DNA of 64,000 nucleotides from Diacronema lutheri (GCA_019448385.1 JAGTXO010000001.1:1178001-1242000), one strand, 5' to 3'; shown: positions 1-11,759, counted from the stretch's first letter. Numbers and translations are program-made. Notes: generated by a model from the letters alone, not told the origin.

Positions 1-3000
1 CCGACGCGCTCGCACGCAACGCAGACGGTGATGCGCTCGAAGCTCGTGGCGCGGCGACCCGCTGGCTCAATCAGGCGATGCAGCTGCAGCTCGTGCATGC
101 GAGGGCCATCGGCAGGGCGGCGATGGAGACGCAGCGCGGCGCAGCCGACGAGCGCGCGGACGCGAGCGCGCGCGCGGGCGCGGGTACGGACGCGGGCGCG
201 GGTACGGACGCGGGCGCGGGTACGGACGCGGGCGCGGGTACGGACGCGGGCGTGGGTACGGACACTGGCCCGAATGCGCCTGCCGCCGACGCGCATATCG
301 CCTCGGCATCCGACGAGCTGCATATCGCCTCGGCATCCGACGAGCTGCATATCGCCTCGGCATCCGACGAGCTGCATATCGCCTCGGCATCCGACGAGCT
401 GCATATCGCCTCAGCATCCGACGAGCTGGCCAAGCTCGCGCAGCTCGCACACGGCGCGCACGCGGCGACCGCTGCACGAAGCGGCGGCGAGGACGCGCCC
501 GCAGCCGATGTGCAGCTCAGCGCGCGCGCGCAGGTGCACGCGTTGATTCAAGCGCCGGCGGCGGACGAGACGCCAACGGCAGCTGACGCGGCTGGGCTCG
601 TCGATTTTGACGCGCGCCGAGCAGACGCGGATGGCGCGTGTGCGCTTCAATCGCCCGGCTCGTCGCCCACGCGAGGTGAGCCGGTCGCACCCGCCACGGA
701 GCACGCGGTATGCGCAGCCGCACAGCAACCTCAAGTCGCCGCGTCCTCGGCGCCCCCATCGCCCGGCGCGAGCTCAGAGGTGGGCGGCGCCGCCGAGCGT
801 CAAAGCGCGCTGCCCAGATCGCCGATGCGCTCGCCCGTTGCCGCTCGGGCGCATGTGGCGTCGCCCTCGCGCGCCCACGCCACCGGCACCCCGCTCGGCG
901 CGCTTGCCGCGCCGGCGCGCCCTGCGCTCGGCGGAAGCACTGTGAGCTCGCCCAGGCGCAAGCAGCGGGACGGGGGCGAGGGTGGCAACGCATCGCACGA
1001 CCTGTTTGGCGCAAGGCGGCGCCGGTCGTCGGTCCAACGCGAGGCCGACCAGGCGGCGGCCATCGCGGCGCCCGCCGCGCTCCGCACCGACGAGGCGCAG
1101 CGCCTGGTCGAGGAGCGATTCATTCTGCACAGCGCGCTGCGTGGATCGTCGCCGCCCGCCGTGCGTGCCGACATCTCCGCCTACTACAGTCTCATGTGCC
1201 GCTCAGAGTATGCGAACTCGACGCCCAGCGCAGGTGTGCGCCATGCGCTGCGCCAGCGCGCGCCCGCGCTGAGCCGCGCGTGCGGCCATGCGTGGCCCCG
1301 CGCGGCTTCGTCGCCGCCGCGTACGCCCGTCTCTTCACGCGTCGCGCGCACGCCCTCGACCCGCGTGGCCGCCGCGCGCTCAGGCCGCGCAGCCGAGGCG
1401 CGCGCGGCGGTCATCGCGGCACCGGCCTCGGCCGGCACGGCGCGCGAGGCCACGGCCGTGCGCGCGCGCGACAGCACGTCGGTGGCTCTTGGCGCCGATC
1501 GGTCGCTCGGCGCGAGCCGGACTGACTCGGCGGCGTCCGGCAGCGCACGGCGCCTCGGCCAAGCGGCGTGCGCGCGCGCGGGCGGCAGCGCAGGCTCGCG
1601 CAGCACGGGTGTTGCGGGCGAAGCGTCCAGCGGCGCGCACACCCTCCTCCCCGCCGCGCGCGGCTCGCGCTCCGGCGCGGCGTCGCCCGTCGCGCAGCCC
1701 TCGCCGCGCGCGCGAGCGGAGCAGCCGCACGCGCCGAGTTTGGCCGTACCGCCGCCCGTGCCCGCCGAGCTGAGCTCCGTGCTGTACGAGGCGATGAGAC
1801 TGAGGCTCAAGCAGCCGCCGCATGGCCCGACTGGCGCCGCCTCGGAGCCCGACGACGGCGACGACGACGTGGCACAGCTCGGCGCGAGCGCCATCGACCG
1901 AGAGCGCACGTTCGACCTTCTCGCAGCGTCGCTCGTCGCCGAGGCGAACGCGCGCGCGCGGGGGCTGGGCAGTGGCGGCACCGACGAAATGATGCGTGCC
2001 AACGCCCCGGCCTCGGCTGCTGCTGCTGCGCGCGGCGTGGCGCACGGCGCGGCTCCAAAGCCTGCGCACAGACCCATCCGCTCTGTCGCCGCGCTCAGCA
2101 GGTCGAGCCGCGCGCAGCTGGTGCAGGCCGACATCGAGGCCGCCGCCGCAGCCGAGGATGAGGCCACGATCAATGCGCTCCTCAACGCGCAGCAGGAGGC
2201 GCGCGCGCCCAGCCCTGCGACGGACGCGAGCGCTCTCGACGCGGAAGAGGAGGTGGCGGCGGGCACGCAAGCTGACATTTTTGGTCCGCTTGAGCACGAG
2301 GCGGAGGCTATGCGCCGCTTCATCGCGACAAGCACCGTGCGCATGGCGGTGCGTGCCGCGCACGCCGTGCCGTGCGCGCGCGTGCATGACGCGCGCTCGG
2401 CGCGCGGCGGGCGTGCGGGGTGCAGCGGCCAAACGCGAAGGTCACCGTTCACCGTTTCCGCGCGCGTGCGCCCGTGCCCCTGCGTCGTGTTCCACGCAGC
2501 GCGCGGTCGAGGTGTCGTACAAGACGCTGGTCCCGCGAGGCGAAGCTGCGCCCGCCGTCGATCGCCCGTCACTGATGCACACGCCGGCGATTCGCACGGG
2601 CGCGGTGCTCTCGATCAGCGCGGAGAGCGGGCACGTGTTCGTGCGGCCGGATGACGGTTCGCCGATCGTGTGCTGCCCGCTCTGGTCCGTGGACGATTGG
2701 GTCGGCATGCAGCCGGGCGTGCGTGTCGACTTTGAGGTGGACAGGGCCGCCGGGCTGATGCAGGTCGCAAGGACCGACGCGAAGGACGCGGCCGACGCGG
2801 GTGCGGGCGACGCAGTGCAGGTGGGCACGGCCGTGCGCATCCGCGCCGACTCGGGTTCGACGGCACTGTTCGGCGTGCTCTCGCAGCTCGAGTCGATGAT
2901 CGCGCAGGAGAACAGCCGGCGGCTCAAGCGGCTGCTCTTCCTGGCCGCGCAGGGCCAGGGCTTCACGCCGCGCAGAGATTCTGTGTTCAAACACATCACC

Positions 3001-3006
3001 GAGTGA
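1..3006 (+). CDS. 5'-partial hypothetical protein with N-terminal tandem repeats
   Basis: The reading frame is already open at base 3 and has no stop before its first ATG (78), so the gene probably begins left of the window. I predict an intron at 2349-2499 (donor GTGCGT, acceptor CACGCAG). Both sides are in phase 0 and the downstream frame ends with a stop at 3004-3006, giving about 950 visible residues. The N-terminus holds five GTDAGA-like units and five HIASASDEL units; the middle is Ala/Arg/Ser-rich and probably disordered. The C-terminal 165 residues are more ordered. A stretch around RTGAVLSISAESGHVFVRPD has a loose resemblance to a small OB/cold-shock-like barrel, and the end looks helical. 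I do not recognise a family. It ends 65 bp before the next gene on the same strand. Confidence 0.6.
172..270 (+). repeat. 18-bp coding tandem repeat (GTDAGA units)
   Basis: About five copies of an 18-bp unit containing GGGTACGGACGCGGGC encode repeated Gly-Thr-Asp-Ala-Gly-Ala. The last copy differs (GTDAGV, then GTDTG). The unit length keeps the reading frame. Confidence 0.85.
293..427 (+). repeat. 27-bp coding tandem repeat (HIASASDEL x5)
   Basis: Five head-to-tail copies of a 27-bp unit encode HIASASDEL. They are identical except for one silent third-position change in the last copy (TCG to TCA), which suggests recent expansion or ongoing homogenisation. Confidence 0.95.
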
Positions 3007-3071
3007 GAGTTCGCATTTTAAAAGAGGGCCGAGAAGGAGGGTCACGATGGCGACTTTCGTTTGAATGCCTG

Positions 3072-6000
3072 ATGTTGACTTCGGAGAGCGGCAGACGCTC
3101 GCCCACGGCGGAGCCCGCGGATGGCAGCCTGACGGCCGACTCGGACACGAGCGCAACCACGGGTGTGCAGAGCCGCGCGCACGCGCTCGAAACGGAGAAC
3201 CGTCGCCTTCGCCGCCGCCTGCTGCAGCGCGCCGACAGCCAGCTGGTCGAGCAGCTTCAGGGCGCGCTCCGCGACGCCGAGCGCAGAGCGCTGCTCGACA
3301 GGCGCGCGCTCGCGCACGCGAACGACAGGCTGCGATCCGTCGGCGTGCGCGCGCGCGAGCTGCGGGGCCGGGTCGACGCTTCGGCCGCCCGCGCGCTGGC
3401 GCCAGCGCCCGGCCCCGCCGGAGCGGTAGGCGCCATGCCGGACGAGCATGCGGATGGCTCGGTGCCCGCGGATGTGCGCGAGGCGGAGCTTGCGGAAGCG
3501 CGGGCTGACGCAGCGCAGCTGCGCGACGCGGTCGACGCGGCAGCGCGTGCGGCCGCGGAGCGCGCGACGGTCACGACGCGCGCTGCCGCCGCCGACGCGC
3601 GTGAGCTCGCTCTGGAGCTCTCGCGAGCATTTGCAGCGGAGCGAGCGCATCTCGTTGACGCGAACGCGTCCCTCGAGCGCGCGCATGCTGAGCTTGAAGG
3701 GCTGCGCGAACAAGTCGCGACCGCGCGCTCGAGCGAGGCCGCGCTCCGTGCGCAGCTCGATACGTGGCGAAAGAAGGCGGCCGACTCGGCGGCGCACGCT
3801 CGCGAGCTGGGCGCGCTGCTGCGCGAGGCGCGAGGGCGCAACGAGACGCTCGTCCTCGAGGCGAGACAGCGAGCAAGCCGGCAGCCGCGTGCACCCGCCG
3901 CATCCGCGGCTGCAGGCGCACTCCCCGCCGGCGCGCGCGTTGGACTCGAGGGCGCACCATCCGCTGCCGGTTGCGAGGACACGGCACCGCCGCCAGCAGC
4001 TGCGCTCGTCGTAGCCGCGACGCTCCACGCGCTCGGCAGGGGCGAGGCGGAGCTGCCGCGCTCGTCGGCCGCGGCCGGCGACGAGCGCAGCGAGCGCGGC
4101 GCGCACGGCGCCCTCGCGCCTGCCTCGCCCCAAGCGTCGCACGAATGCGCGCAAGCGCATCAGCCATCACGCGGCAGCCATGCTGAGCCGCGCGGCGTGG
4201 GCGCTCGCGCCGCACGCGCGCTCACCGCTCGCGTCGCGGCGCACGTGGCGCTGAGCGCGCTCGCGGCTGGCATGCGCGCGGCGCTGCTCGGCGGCCTCGC
4301 GCGCTGGCAGCTCGCCACGCGCGCGCTCGCAGAGCGGCAGGCGCGCGAGCTTCTCGAGCTCGCCCACCGCAAGCTCGCCGCGACGCGCCTCCGCGCCGAG
4401 CGCGCGAGCGCGCACACGGCCGCCGCCGCGGCGAGCGCCGAGCAGGTGGCGGAGCGCGAGCGCTCTCTGCTCTCGCGCCGGTTGCTGCACGACGCGGACC
4501 GGCGCGAGGCCGCACTGCGCGCAGAGGTCGCCTCGGCCAAGGGCGAGGCCGCTGCGGCGCACGAGCTGCGCGCGAGGCTGAGCGAGGGCCTGAGCGTCGC
4601 GCGCGCTCTCGCCGCCGAGCCGCTGCCTGCGCGCCCGCGCTCGGCGTCTGCATCCGCAGCCGCATCGCCAGCGCGGGAGGACCGTTCGCGTAGGCTGAGC
4701 GGAGGCGACGCGCCCGACGACCCGCCGCCATCGTCACGCGCGCTCGCGCTCTCGTCTGGCGCGACCCCTGCGCGCGATCCTGGTGGCATCGGACGGCGCG
4801 CGCGTCACACGATCGAGCTCGCGAGCCTCGCGCGCGAGAACGCGATGGCGGCCGTCGCCGCGGCGGATGCGGCGCTGAGCGCGCACGGCGAGCCGCTGGT
4901 CGCACGGCGCGTACCCGCCGGCTCTCCGTTCGGCTCGCCGCACCGCGCGTTGGTGTCTGGCTGCACGCTCGGCGCCGGCGGTTCGCGACGCGCACCGGAC
5001 GCGCCGCCATACCGAGCGGCCGCGTGCGCCGGCTCGCTTGCCCCGTGGCAGCCGTCGGCAGAGCGGGACGAGGATGCACGAGGCACGCACGCGCCCGCCT
5101 CCGCGTGGCGCGAGCCGGCGCACGCGGTGGCGGTCGGCCGTGCGGGCGCGCCGCGCGCCAATCCGCCGACCGCGCGGCCGGTGCGCACGCCCAACGTGCA
5201 CGTGGACCTGGCGTTCATGCTGGACAACGGCGAGGGCAGCTCGGCCGCGCCGATGGCGTGCACGCACGAGACGACGTTTGCGCACGGCGCGCGCGGCGAG
5301 GAGCCGAGCACCTCGTCCGCCGTGCGGCCGCTCGCCGACGCGCGCACGCTCGAGGCCGACGTCGCTCGTCGTCGCTCGCCCGACGGCCGCCACGCGCCGC
5401 GCGCCGGCGCTCCCTCACGCACCGCCGATGTGTTCGCGCACCGCTCCGCCCGGCTGCACGCCGTGCTGTGCGCCGCGCTTGGCCAGACGCTCGCGCATGG
5501 ACTCTCGCTCTGGCGCGAGCGAGCAGCGAGCGTCGGCGCGAGGGCCGTTGCGTTCGATCGCGCGCGCGCTGCCGAGGCCGAGGGCGCGCGCCTCCGCTCG
5601 GAGCTCGTGCTCGTTGCGGCCGGCGCGGAGGCGCGCGGCGCGTACGCGGAGGCGGTAGCGGCGGCCGAGCTGGCCTGCCTCGGCCGAGCGCTCGCTGACG
5701 CCGACGATTTGGCCGCGGCGCCCGTCCGCGCCGGCCGAGCGATGGTAGGGCAACACGGCGTCGAGCTGCACGCGCTGCGCGCCGCGCTGATCGACGCGGA
5801 CGAGAACGCCGCGGCGCACGCGCGCGCCGCGGCGCACGCGCGCGCTCTGCTCGCGCACGGGCATCAGCTCTCTGCAGTCCTTGGCCACCGGGTGGGCGAG
5901 CTCGCTGCCGAGCGGCTCACGTTTGACATGGCTGCAGCGCACGCGACCGCCGCTGACAAGGGGCGGGCGGCAAGTGCAGAGGCGGAGGCGGAGCGGCTGC

Positions 6001-6974
6001 TCGCGGCAGTTGGCCACCGCGAGGTTGCGCTTGGCAAGCGCTCCGCCGAGATCGAGCGGTTGCAGGTGCGCGCACGTGTGCGGCCAGCTCGTATTGGTCA
6101 GACGCACGGATGCCGCGTCCGTTGGGTGGAGGCACGCGCAGCAAGCACCGGCTGCCTGCCTTTGTCTCGCTGCCAACTGACTCGTCGCGTTGCGCGTGTC
6201 ACACCGTCGCGCCCCCGCCCCTTCGCATGATCGCGCGGTGCGGTGTGTGTCGCGCGCGCCACTGCGCAGCGCGAGGTGCGCCTTCTAGCAGAGGCTGCGG
6301 CGCACGAGCAGGGCAGGCTTCGCGACCACCTAGGGGCGGCGTACCGCGCGCTCGAGAGCGAGGCCGAGCGAAAGCGCGTGAGCGCGCGCGAGGTCAAGGA
6401 GCTGCGCGCGCGCGCGAGCGCGTTCAGGCGGCGCGCGGCGCGCGCCGTGTGCGCAGCGCTCCTCGAGGCGCGCGCCGTGCGTGCGTTTGCCCTGCGCACA
6501 GCGCTCGGCCGCTGGGCGGACGCGGCCCGCTTCCTCGAGCCGGCGCTCGGCTCCAGCGCAGCGCATCTCGCGCGGCTTCACGCACGGCTTCACGAGCTGC
6601 AGGGCGGGCTCGCCGATGCGCGGGAGGCGGTGCACGCGACGCGCGCGCAGCTCGCTCAGCAGCACGGCGCCGCGCTCGCCTCGCACGCGCTCGTCGCGCA
6701 GGGCGAGCGGCTCATCCGGCAGTCGGAGGGCGAGCGGCAGGCGCTCGCCGACGAGCTGCGCGCGAGCGAGCTGCGCGCGGCGGCTCTCGAGGTGCAGCTT
6801 GGCGCGGCCGAGGCGACGCTCGCATCGCGCGAGCGCGCGCGCGCACCGGCTTCGCTGCTGGCGCCGCGCGCCACTGGGGAGCACGCTCTGCGCGACGCGA
6901 CAAACCAGCAGGCGAGCCAGGCAGGCGAGACGGCGCCGCTCGCTGCACTGCCCGCGTGGACGGCAGGCAAGTGA
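3072..6974 (+). CDS. Large coiled-coil protein, function unknown
   Basis: The first in-frame ATG is at 3072; an out-of-frame ATG at 3047 makes a five-codon upstream ORF. Exons are 3072-6065 and 6270-6974. The intron 6066-6269 (CAG|GTGCGC...GCGCAG) is phase 0 and joins two stretches of coiled coil, giving 1,232 residues. Heptad-like Ala/Leu/Arg/Glu runs cover roughly residues 30-290, 380-520 and 790 to the end, separated by Pro/Ser/Ala-rich linkers. No catalytic motif is visible. Long alanine-rich coiled coils of this kind are common among centriolar and flagellar scaffold proteins, but nothing here fixes that role. Its stop codon lies one base from the stop of the convergent P450 gene. Confidence 0.7.
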
Positions 6975-6975
6975 T

Positions 6976-8544
6976 TTAGGTCCTGGGCGTGAAGACGAGC
7001 TGAGGGTAGGGCTCGGGCTTGGTGAGCAGGTCGTTGCGCACGCGCCACGTCTGGTGCGGCGGGTCGAGCTCGATGCGATGGTCGCGGACGAAGCGCGAGA
7101 GGCTCGCCCACACCTCGACCTGCGCGAGCCGAGCGCCGATGCACATGCGCGGGCCGAAGCTGAACGGCTGGGCGAGGAGGTTGTGGTCGAGAGCGCCGAT
7201 CGGCAGCGCCTTGCGCTCGGCGCGGTCGCTCGGCGTCGTCCAGCGCTCTGGGCGGAAGCGCTCGGGCTCGTGCGCGACGTTCGGGTCGAGCGACATGCCA
7301 ATCGACGAGAACATGATGCGCGTGCGCGCGGGGATCGTGTAGTGCGCGCCGTTGCGCGTGTCGGCGAGCACGATCGGCTCCTCCAGGCGGCGCGTGATGC
7401 CGACGACGGTCGGCGACATGCGGTGCGTCTCGCGGATGACGGCCTTGAGGAGCGGCAGCTGGGGCAGCGCGTCCGTCGTGAACGGCCCCTCCTTGCCGAG
7501 CACGGCGAGCAACTCCGCCGCGAGCGCGTCCTGCGCGCTCGGGTTGTTCGCAAGCTGCGTGAGCGCCCACGAGAGGGTGTTCGCCGTCGTGTCCACCCCG
7601 CCCTGCAGCAGGCCGACGACATTGGTCAGCACGTCCTCGCGCCCGAGCTCGCCGTGCCGCAGCAGCCGCGTAAGGTACGAGCCTTCCTTGTGCGGCTGGC
7701 CCGCCGCCGTGGCCGCTTCGAGCGCCCTGACGTGCTCGTCGATGTGCTCGCCCGCGCGCTCAAAGATGAAATCCTGGCTGGCGCAGAACCCGCGCCAGGC
7801 GGGCGTGCCGCCGAACAGCGTGCAGTGCTGCTGCAGCGGCGCGTACATAAGCGCAGCGCCATGCTGAAACGTCTCGAAGGACGAGCGGACAAACGCCTCG
7901 TCGCGCGGGTCCGTGCGGGCCGGGTCGAGCACGCCGACGCGCTTGGCGAGGCAGACCTGGCAGATGAGCTCAAACGTCACGCGGCCGAGGTAGTTGGTCA
8001 GGCGCTCGCCGGAGCGCGAGTACTCGGGCAGCCGTGTGGAGGCGTCGACGACGACCTCGTCCATCTCGGGCAGGTAGGAGGCCGCGTCTTCGAGCCCGAA
8101 AAGGTCCTTTTGCAGTGCGTGCCGCTGGTGCTTCCACTCGTCGCCCTCGACAAACGCGACGGGCGTCGTCACCTTGCCGCGCCGCGAGTTGTAGTAGAGC
8201 GGGAACATCCACGTGTCGAGGGCGGCGCCCGACGGCGTACTGCCCGCTGCTCGGTGCACCTTCATAAACTCCGCCGGGTCGAAAACGGTGACCGTGGTCT
8301 TGCCGAAGATCGTCCACGGCACGATGTTGCCGTACGTGTAGAGCGACGTCATCACGTCCGCAATTCCGTGCGGCCCGCCGCTCGCGTTGAACCACGGCAG
8401 CGCGCCGACCAGCGGCAAATGGCTCGGGCGCGGTGCGGCAGAGAGCGGCAGCGGCTGTGCAGCCGTGCACAGCCGCCTGCGCGACAGCCAGAAGGGCGGC
8501 TGCTTGCCGAACATGCTGAACCACGCCGATAGCTTCCCCGACAT
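6976..8544 (-). CDS. Cytochrome P450, mitochondrial-type
   Basis: A haem-thiolate monooxygenase of 522 residues from the ATG at 8544; an in-frame ATG at 8514 would also serve. Visible P450 signatures are the I-helix GGVDTTANT, the K-helix ETHR (ExxR), PERFRPERW, and the haem loop FSFGPRMCIGARLAQVE with ligand Cys about residue 468. The GGVDTTANTLSW helix and a basic, Ser/Arg-rich N-terminus (FWLSRRRLC) without a clear membrane anchor suggest the mitochondrial P450 clan, which takes electrons from ferredoxin. The substrate cannot be inferred. No intron is seen. The gene is divergent from the PNKD-like gene and convergent with the coiled-coil gene. Confidence 0.93.
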   Translation of the reverse strand: MSGKLSAWFSMFGKQPPFWLSRRRLCTAAQPLPLSAAPRPSHLPLVGALPWFNASGGPHGIADVMTSLYTYGNIVPWTIFGKTTVTVFDPAEFMKVHRAAGSTPSGAALDTWMFPLYYNSRRGKVTTPVAFVEGDEWKHQRHALQKDLFGLEDAASYLPEMDEVVVDASTRLPEYSRSGERLTNYLGRVTFELICQVCLAKRVGVLDPARTDPRDEAFVRSSFETFQHGAALMYAPLQQHCTLFGGTPAWRGFCASQDFIFERAGEHIDEHVRALEAATAAGQPHKEGSYLTRLLRHGELGREDVLTNVVGLLQGGVDTTANTLSWALTQLANNPSAQDALAAELLAVLGKEGPFTTDALPQLPLLKAVIRETHRMSPTVVGITRRLEEPIVLADTRNGAHYTIPARTRIMFSSIGMSLDPNVAHEPERFRPERWTTPSDRAERKALPIGALDHNLLAQPFSFGPRMCIGARLAQVEVWASLSRFVRDHRIELDPPHQTWRVRNDLLTKPEPYPQLVFTPRT

Positions 8545-8868
8545 CGAACACGATTTCGCGGCAACCTGGCCGGCGTTTTTGAAAAGCGGGCGCCTCCATT
8601 GCTCAGGCTGCCGCCAGGGTTGGCGGCGGCTTCGCCGCGTCGCGTGCGGATGCCGAGCGGGGAGCGCCAGCAGCTCGTGCACGGCGAAGGCGCCGTGCAA
8701 TTGGCACCACCAAGCCTTCCGCTCTCCGCCGCAGACCCGAGCTCAGAGCCAGACCCTGCCCCGCCGTCGGCTGCGGCGCGTGCGAGCGCGGCGTCGCGCT
8801 TCGTGCGGGTGCTGAGCGCGCCGTGCGCGCCGTGCGCGTGCTGCGTGCCCAAGGCGAGACAACGGGCG
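8545..8868. promoter_or_regulatory. Divergent intergenic region between P450 and PNKD-like genes
   Basis: This ~324-bp GC-rich spacer separates the two divergent start codons and should hold both promoters. No TATA box is evident. If the in-frame ATG at 8650 is the true PNKD-like start, the spacer shrinks to about 105 bp. Confidence 0.4.
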
Positions 8869-11014
8869 ATGCGCGCGCTCGCGCTTGCAGCGCTGGTGCC
8901 GGGACTCGCCTCGCTCGTCCTGCTCGGCGTCGGCTCGCTCGCGACGATGCTGCTCCGCCTCGCGGTCGGACCGTTCGTGCTGCTCGCGTTTCGCCTCACC
9001 ACCGCGCACCTGTACCCGACGCCGCTCGGCCGGCTGCACCTCGTCGGCTACGCGGCGTACAAATGGTGGACGCGGCTCGAGCTGCACTCGCGCACGACGC
9101 GCGTGCCAATCGAGGGCGTGGCCGCCTCGGTGTTCACCATCGCGTGCTTTGTGGACAACTACGCATACCTGCTCGTCGACGAGTCGGGCGAGGGTCCCTG
9201 CGCGGCCGCGCTCGTCGACCCGGCAGAGGCGGCGGTCGTGCTCGAGCAGCTGCGGCTGGTGGGCGAGCAGTACTATGAGGGGCGCGGGTTGCGCCTCGAC
9301 GCGGTGCTCACGACGCACAAGCACTGGGACCACCAGGGCGGCAACGTGCAGATCGTCGCCGCGTTCCCTGCCGCGCGCGTCTACGGCGGCCGCCTCGACG
9401 ACGTGGCCGCGTGCACGCACCCGGTGCGCAACAGTGATGTGATCGAGGTGGGGAGCCTCCAGCTTGAGGTCATCGATGCGCCCGGGTGCGCGCGCGCGCG
9501 CGCGCGCGGTGTGCCAGCGCTGCGCCGGCGCCCAGATGCGCACGGGCGCTCAGTCACACGCCCGCCGGCGTTGGCGCGGCCGCAGTCACACACTGGGCAG
9601 CGTCATGTTCCTGCTCCATGCCGCACAGCCCGTGCTCTTCACGGGCGACACCATCTTTTGCGGAGGGTGCGGCGCGCCAATGGAAGGGACGATGGACGAC
9701 CTGCTCGCCTCGTTCGCGCGCGTGTGGCGGCGGCTCTCGCCATTCCCGAATGCGCTCATCTTCCCGGGCCATGAGTACACCGAGCAGCTCCTCGCCAGCT
9801 ACATGGCCGACCCGGCGAGCACGCCGCTCGACAAGGCGTCCGCGTACGCGCGGCTCTCGTCCACGCTGCTCAAGGCGCGACGCCGCCGGGCCGCCCCCGG
9901 CCTGCCGCTGCCCACCGTGCCCACCTGCCTGCAGGACGAACTCGCCTTCAATCCGTACTTTGCGACGCTGCACGACGCCGCGTCGACGCTCGCCGACGCT
10001 TACCGGCGGAGGCTCGCGCGCGAGGACCAGGCGGGCGGCGAGTTCTGGAAGCCGCCGCCGCCGTCCGACGGCGACGACTACATCCCCACGATCTACCCGT
10101 GGGAGGCGCTCGCGCCCGATGAGCCGCCGCGCTCGCACATGCCGCAGCCCGCGCACCCGCCCGTCGAGGGCCACGACCGCAACCCGACGCTCGTGCTCGT
10201 GAGCAGCGACGTCGTGCGCTCGCTCGCCGCGGCGCGCGTGCGCCGCACGCGCGCGGCCACGCCGCGCGGCGCGCGCGCCGCGCTCGCGCGCTCGGCGGCG
10301 GGCGCGGCGACGTGCGGTGTGCACGCGGGCACGGAGTCCGATTCGGAGGCCGAGGACGAGCGGCGCGAATCGGCGGCCTTTGAGCAGCTGCGCCAGCAGC
10401 GCGCACATACGGAGAGCGGCGCGGACGACTGGGCGGCGAAGCGCTCGCGCCGGCTGCGCGCCTACCTCGCCCACAGGCGAGCGCTCGGTGAGGAAGCGAC
10501 CGAGCGTGCGCTGATTGGCGCTCTCTCGCATTTCGGCCTCGCCGACGGGCACATCGCGGCGCAGACGCTCGTGCGCGCACTCACGACGCTCGGCGTGGCC
10601 GAGCCGCTCACCAGCGACGAGGCGCGCGCTCTCGTGCGCGACGCGCGAGCCATCGATCTTGCGCGCGCCGCGGCCAGCGCGCCCGATGGCTTCATCGCCG
10701 CGCCGCCGGTTGGTACGCTCAGCGCGCGCGCGCTCGTCGAGCTGCTCGGCTCGCCGCCCGGCGAATTGCGCGCGCATCATCCCGCCGAGCCCACGCTGCT
10801 CGACCGCGCGGTGGGCGTGCTCGCGCGCCTCTTTCCGATGGGCGGCGTGCCCGACGGCGAGCGCGCGGCGCGAGACCTCGTCCTCGAGCCGGCCGTGTCG
10901 AGCACCGCGGATGCGAGACGCCCGCCAAGCACGGCGCCCGCTCACGGGCTGGCGCCCGCCATCGACGAGGATGAGCCCGGCCACGCGCGCCACGAGGCGG
11001 ACGTGCGCGTGTGA
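8869..11014 (+). CDS. PNKD: PNKD/glyoxalase-II-like metallo-beta-lactamase fold hydrolase with long C-terminal extension
   Basis: Exons are 8869-9485 and 9586-11014. The intron 9486-9585 splits a glycine codon and restores the family motif PGHTLGS across the junction, which strongly supports the splice. The product is 681 residues. It has an N-terminal hydrophobic segment, then the metal site THKHWDHQGGN, the VYGG and THP strands, HTLGS, FTGDTIFCGGCG and PGHEYT, followed by an NPY motif. The membrane-anchor-plus-hydrolase layout and the wording THKHWDH match PNKD rather than soluble glyoxalase II. The activity is presumably thioester or glutathione-thioester hydrolysis at a membrane. About 270 extra C-terminal residues include a helix pair resembling an EF-hand (LTTLGVAEPLTSDEARALV) without a canonical calcium loop. 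An upstream ATG at 8650 is possible. Confidence 0.88.
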
Positions 11015-11049
11015 CTGACTGGGGTATATTGTGACTGACTGGGGTATAT
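11011..11049 (+). repeat. 20-bp tandem duplication at the gene 3' end
   Basis: GTGACTGACTGGGGTATAT occurs at 11011 and again at 11031. The first copy contains the PNKD-like stop codon. Such AT-containing islands are rare in this window and cluster between genes. Confidence 0.85.
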
Positions 11050-11210
11050 ACAACGTACTTTTCGCCCCGGTCGGTGGGTTTGGGGGTGGCGGGGCGCGCG
11101 CGCACGGCCGCACGAGCGACGGCGGCGTGGCCTTCTCTACGACGAAACCTTCGCTTGCGACGGCTGCGCCCTCGCGCTCTGATGGCCGCGCTCCGCGCGC
11201 CCCGCCGCCC

Positions 11211-11677
11211 CTGCCCATCGACTGCGCCGGCACCGCGAACAACGTACTTTTCGCCCCGGTCGGTGGGTTTGGGGATGGCGGGGCGCGCGTGCGCGGCCAC
11301 GCGGCCAGCATCGCGGCGCTTGCCACGCTGGCGGCGGGTGGCGGTACGCTTCGCGGCGGCGGCAGGGGGCTGCGACGCGGCGGGGAGGGCGGCGGCTCGC
11401 TGGCGGCGGGCGTCGCGCTCTGCAGCGGCGGCGGGCGGCTTGGCGACGTGGCAGGCGGCGGCTCGGGGGTGGCGGTCGTCGCCGACGATCTTCGGGCCTC
11501 GGCGTGCGCGTGCGCGTCGGCCGGTGGTGTGATTGACGGCGGCCACCGGTGCGGCGGCGCGCGGGCGGCGGCGCGCGGTGGCTAGGCGCGAGTGGGCCTT
11601 TGGGCCTGCTCCGCCTGGCGCCTCGCTGCGCACTTCCTGACCCCATCTGTTGACCCGTCGGAAAGCGTCGTTAGTAT
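11211..11677 (+). repeat. Dispersed repeat, copy A
   Basis: About 467 bp, nearly identical to the reverse complement of 36132-36599 (copy B). Shared material runs from CTGCCCATCGACTGCGCC to the terminal GCGTCGTTAGTAT. The differences I saw are single bases plus a short change near 11643. A further partial copy of the left part (ACAACGTACTTTTCGCCCCG and onwards, about 50 bp) sits at 11048-11101. I see no terminal inverted repeats, target duplication, poly-A or transposase. Open frames cross it in both directions but look like composition artefacts. It fills the gap between the PNKD-like and DUF1997 genes. Confidence 0.85.
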
Positions 11678-11759
11678 ATAGGGCGCTTCCGGGAGTTCGA
11701 AAACGGTATACTCATAATATTATGGGTACGAGTCTCCACACGGGGCTGACTCGAGAAGA

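Noticed and set aside
293-427. CRISPR-like array from five 27-bp repeats
   Set aside because: There are no spacers; the units are contiguous, in frame and code for a peptide repeat in a eukaryotic gene.
8869-11014. Plain glyoxalase II
   Set aside because: The THKHWDH wording, N-terminal membrane segment and VYGG/THP strands fit PNKD better than the soluble enzyme, and the C-terminal extension is long.
11031-11585. A possible Gly-rich protein within the dispersed repeat
   Set aside because: The repeat stays open in several frames on both strands and neither shows codon or motif support; composition explains it.
11650-11730. A tRNA, suggested by GGAGTTCGAAAACGG in an AT-rich stretch
   Set aside because: No acceptor stem, D arm or anticodon loop can be fitted around it.
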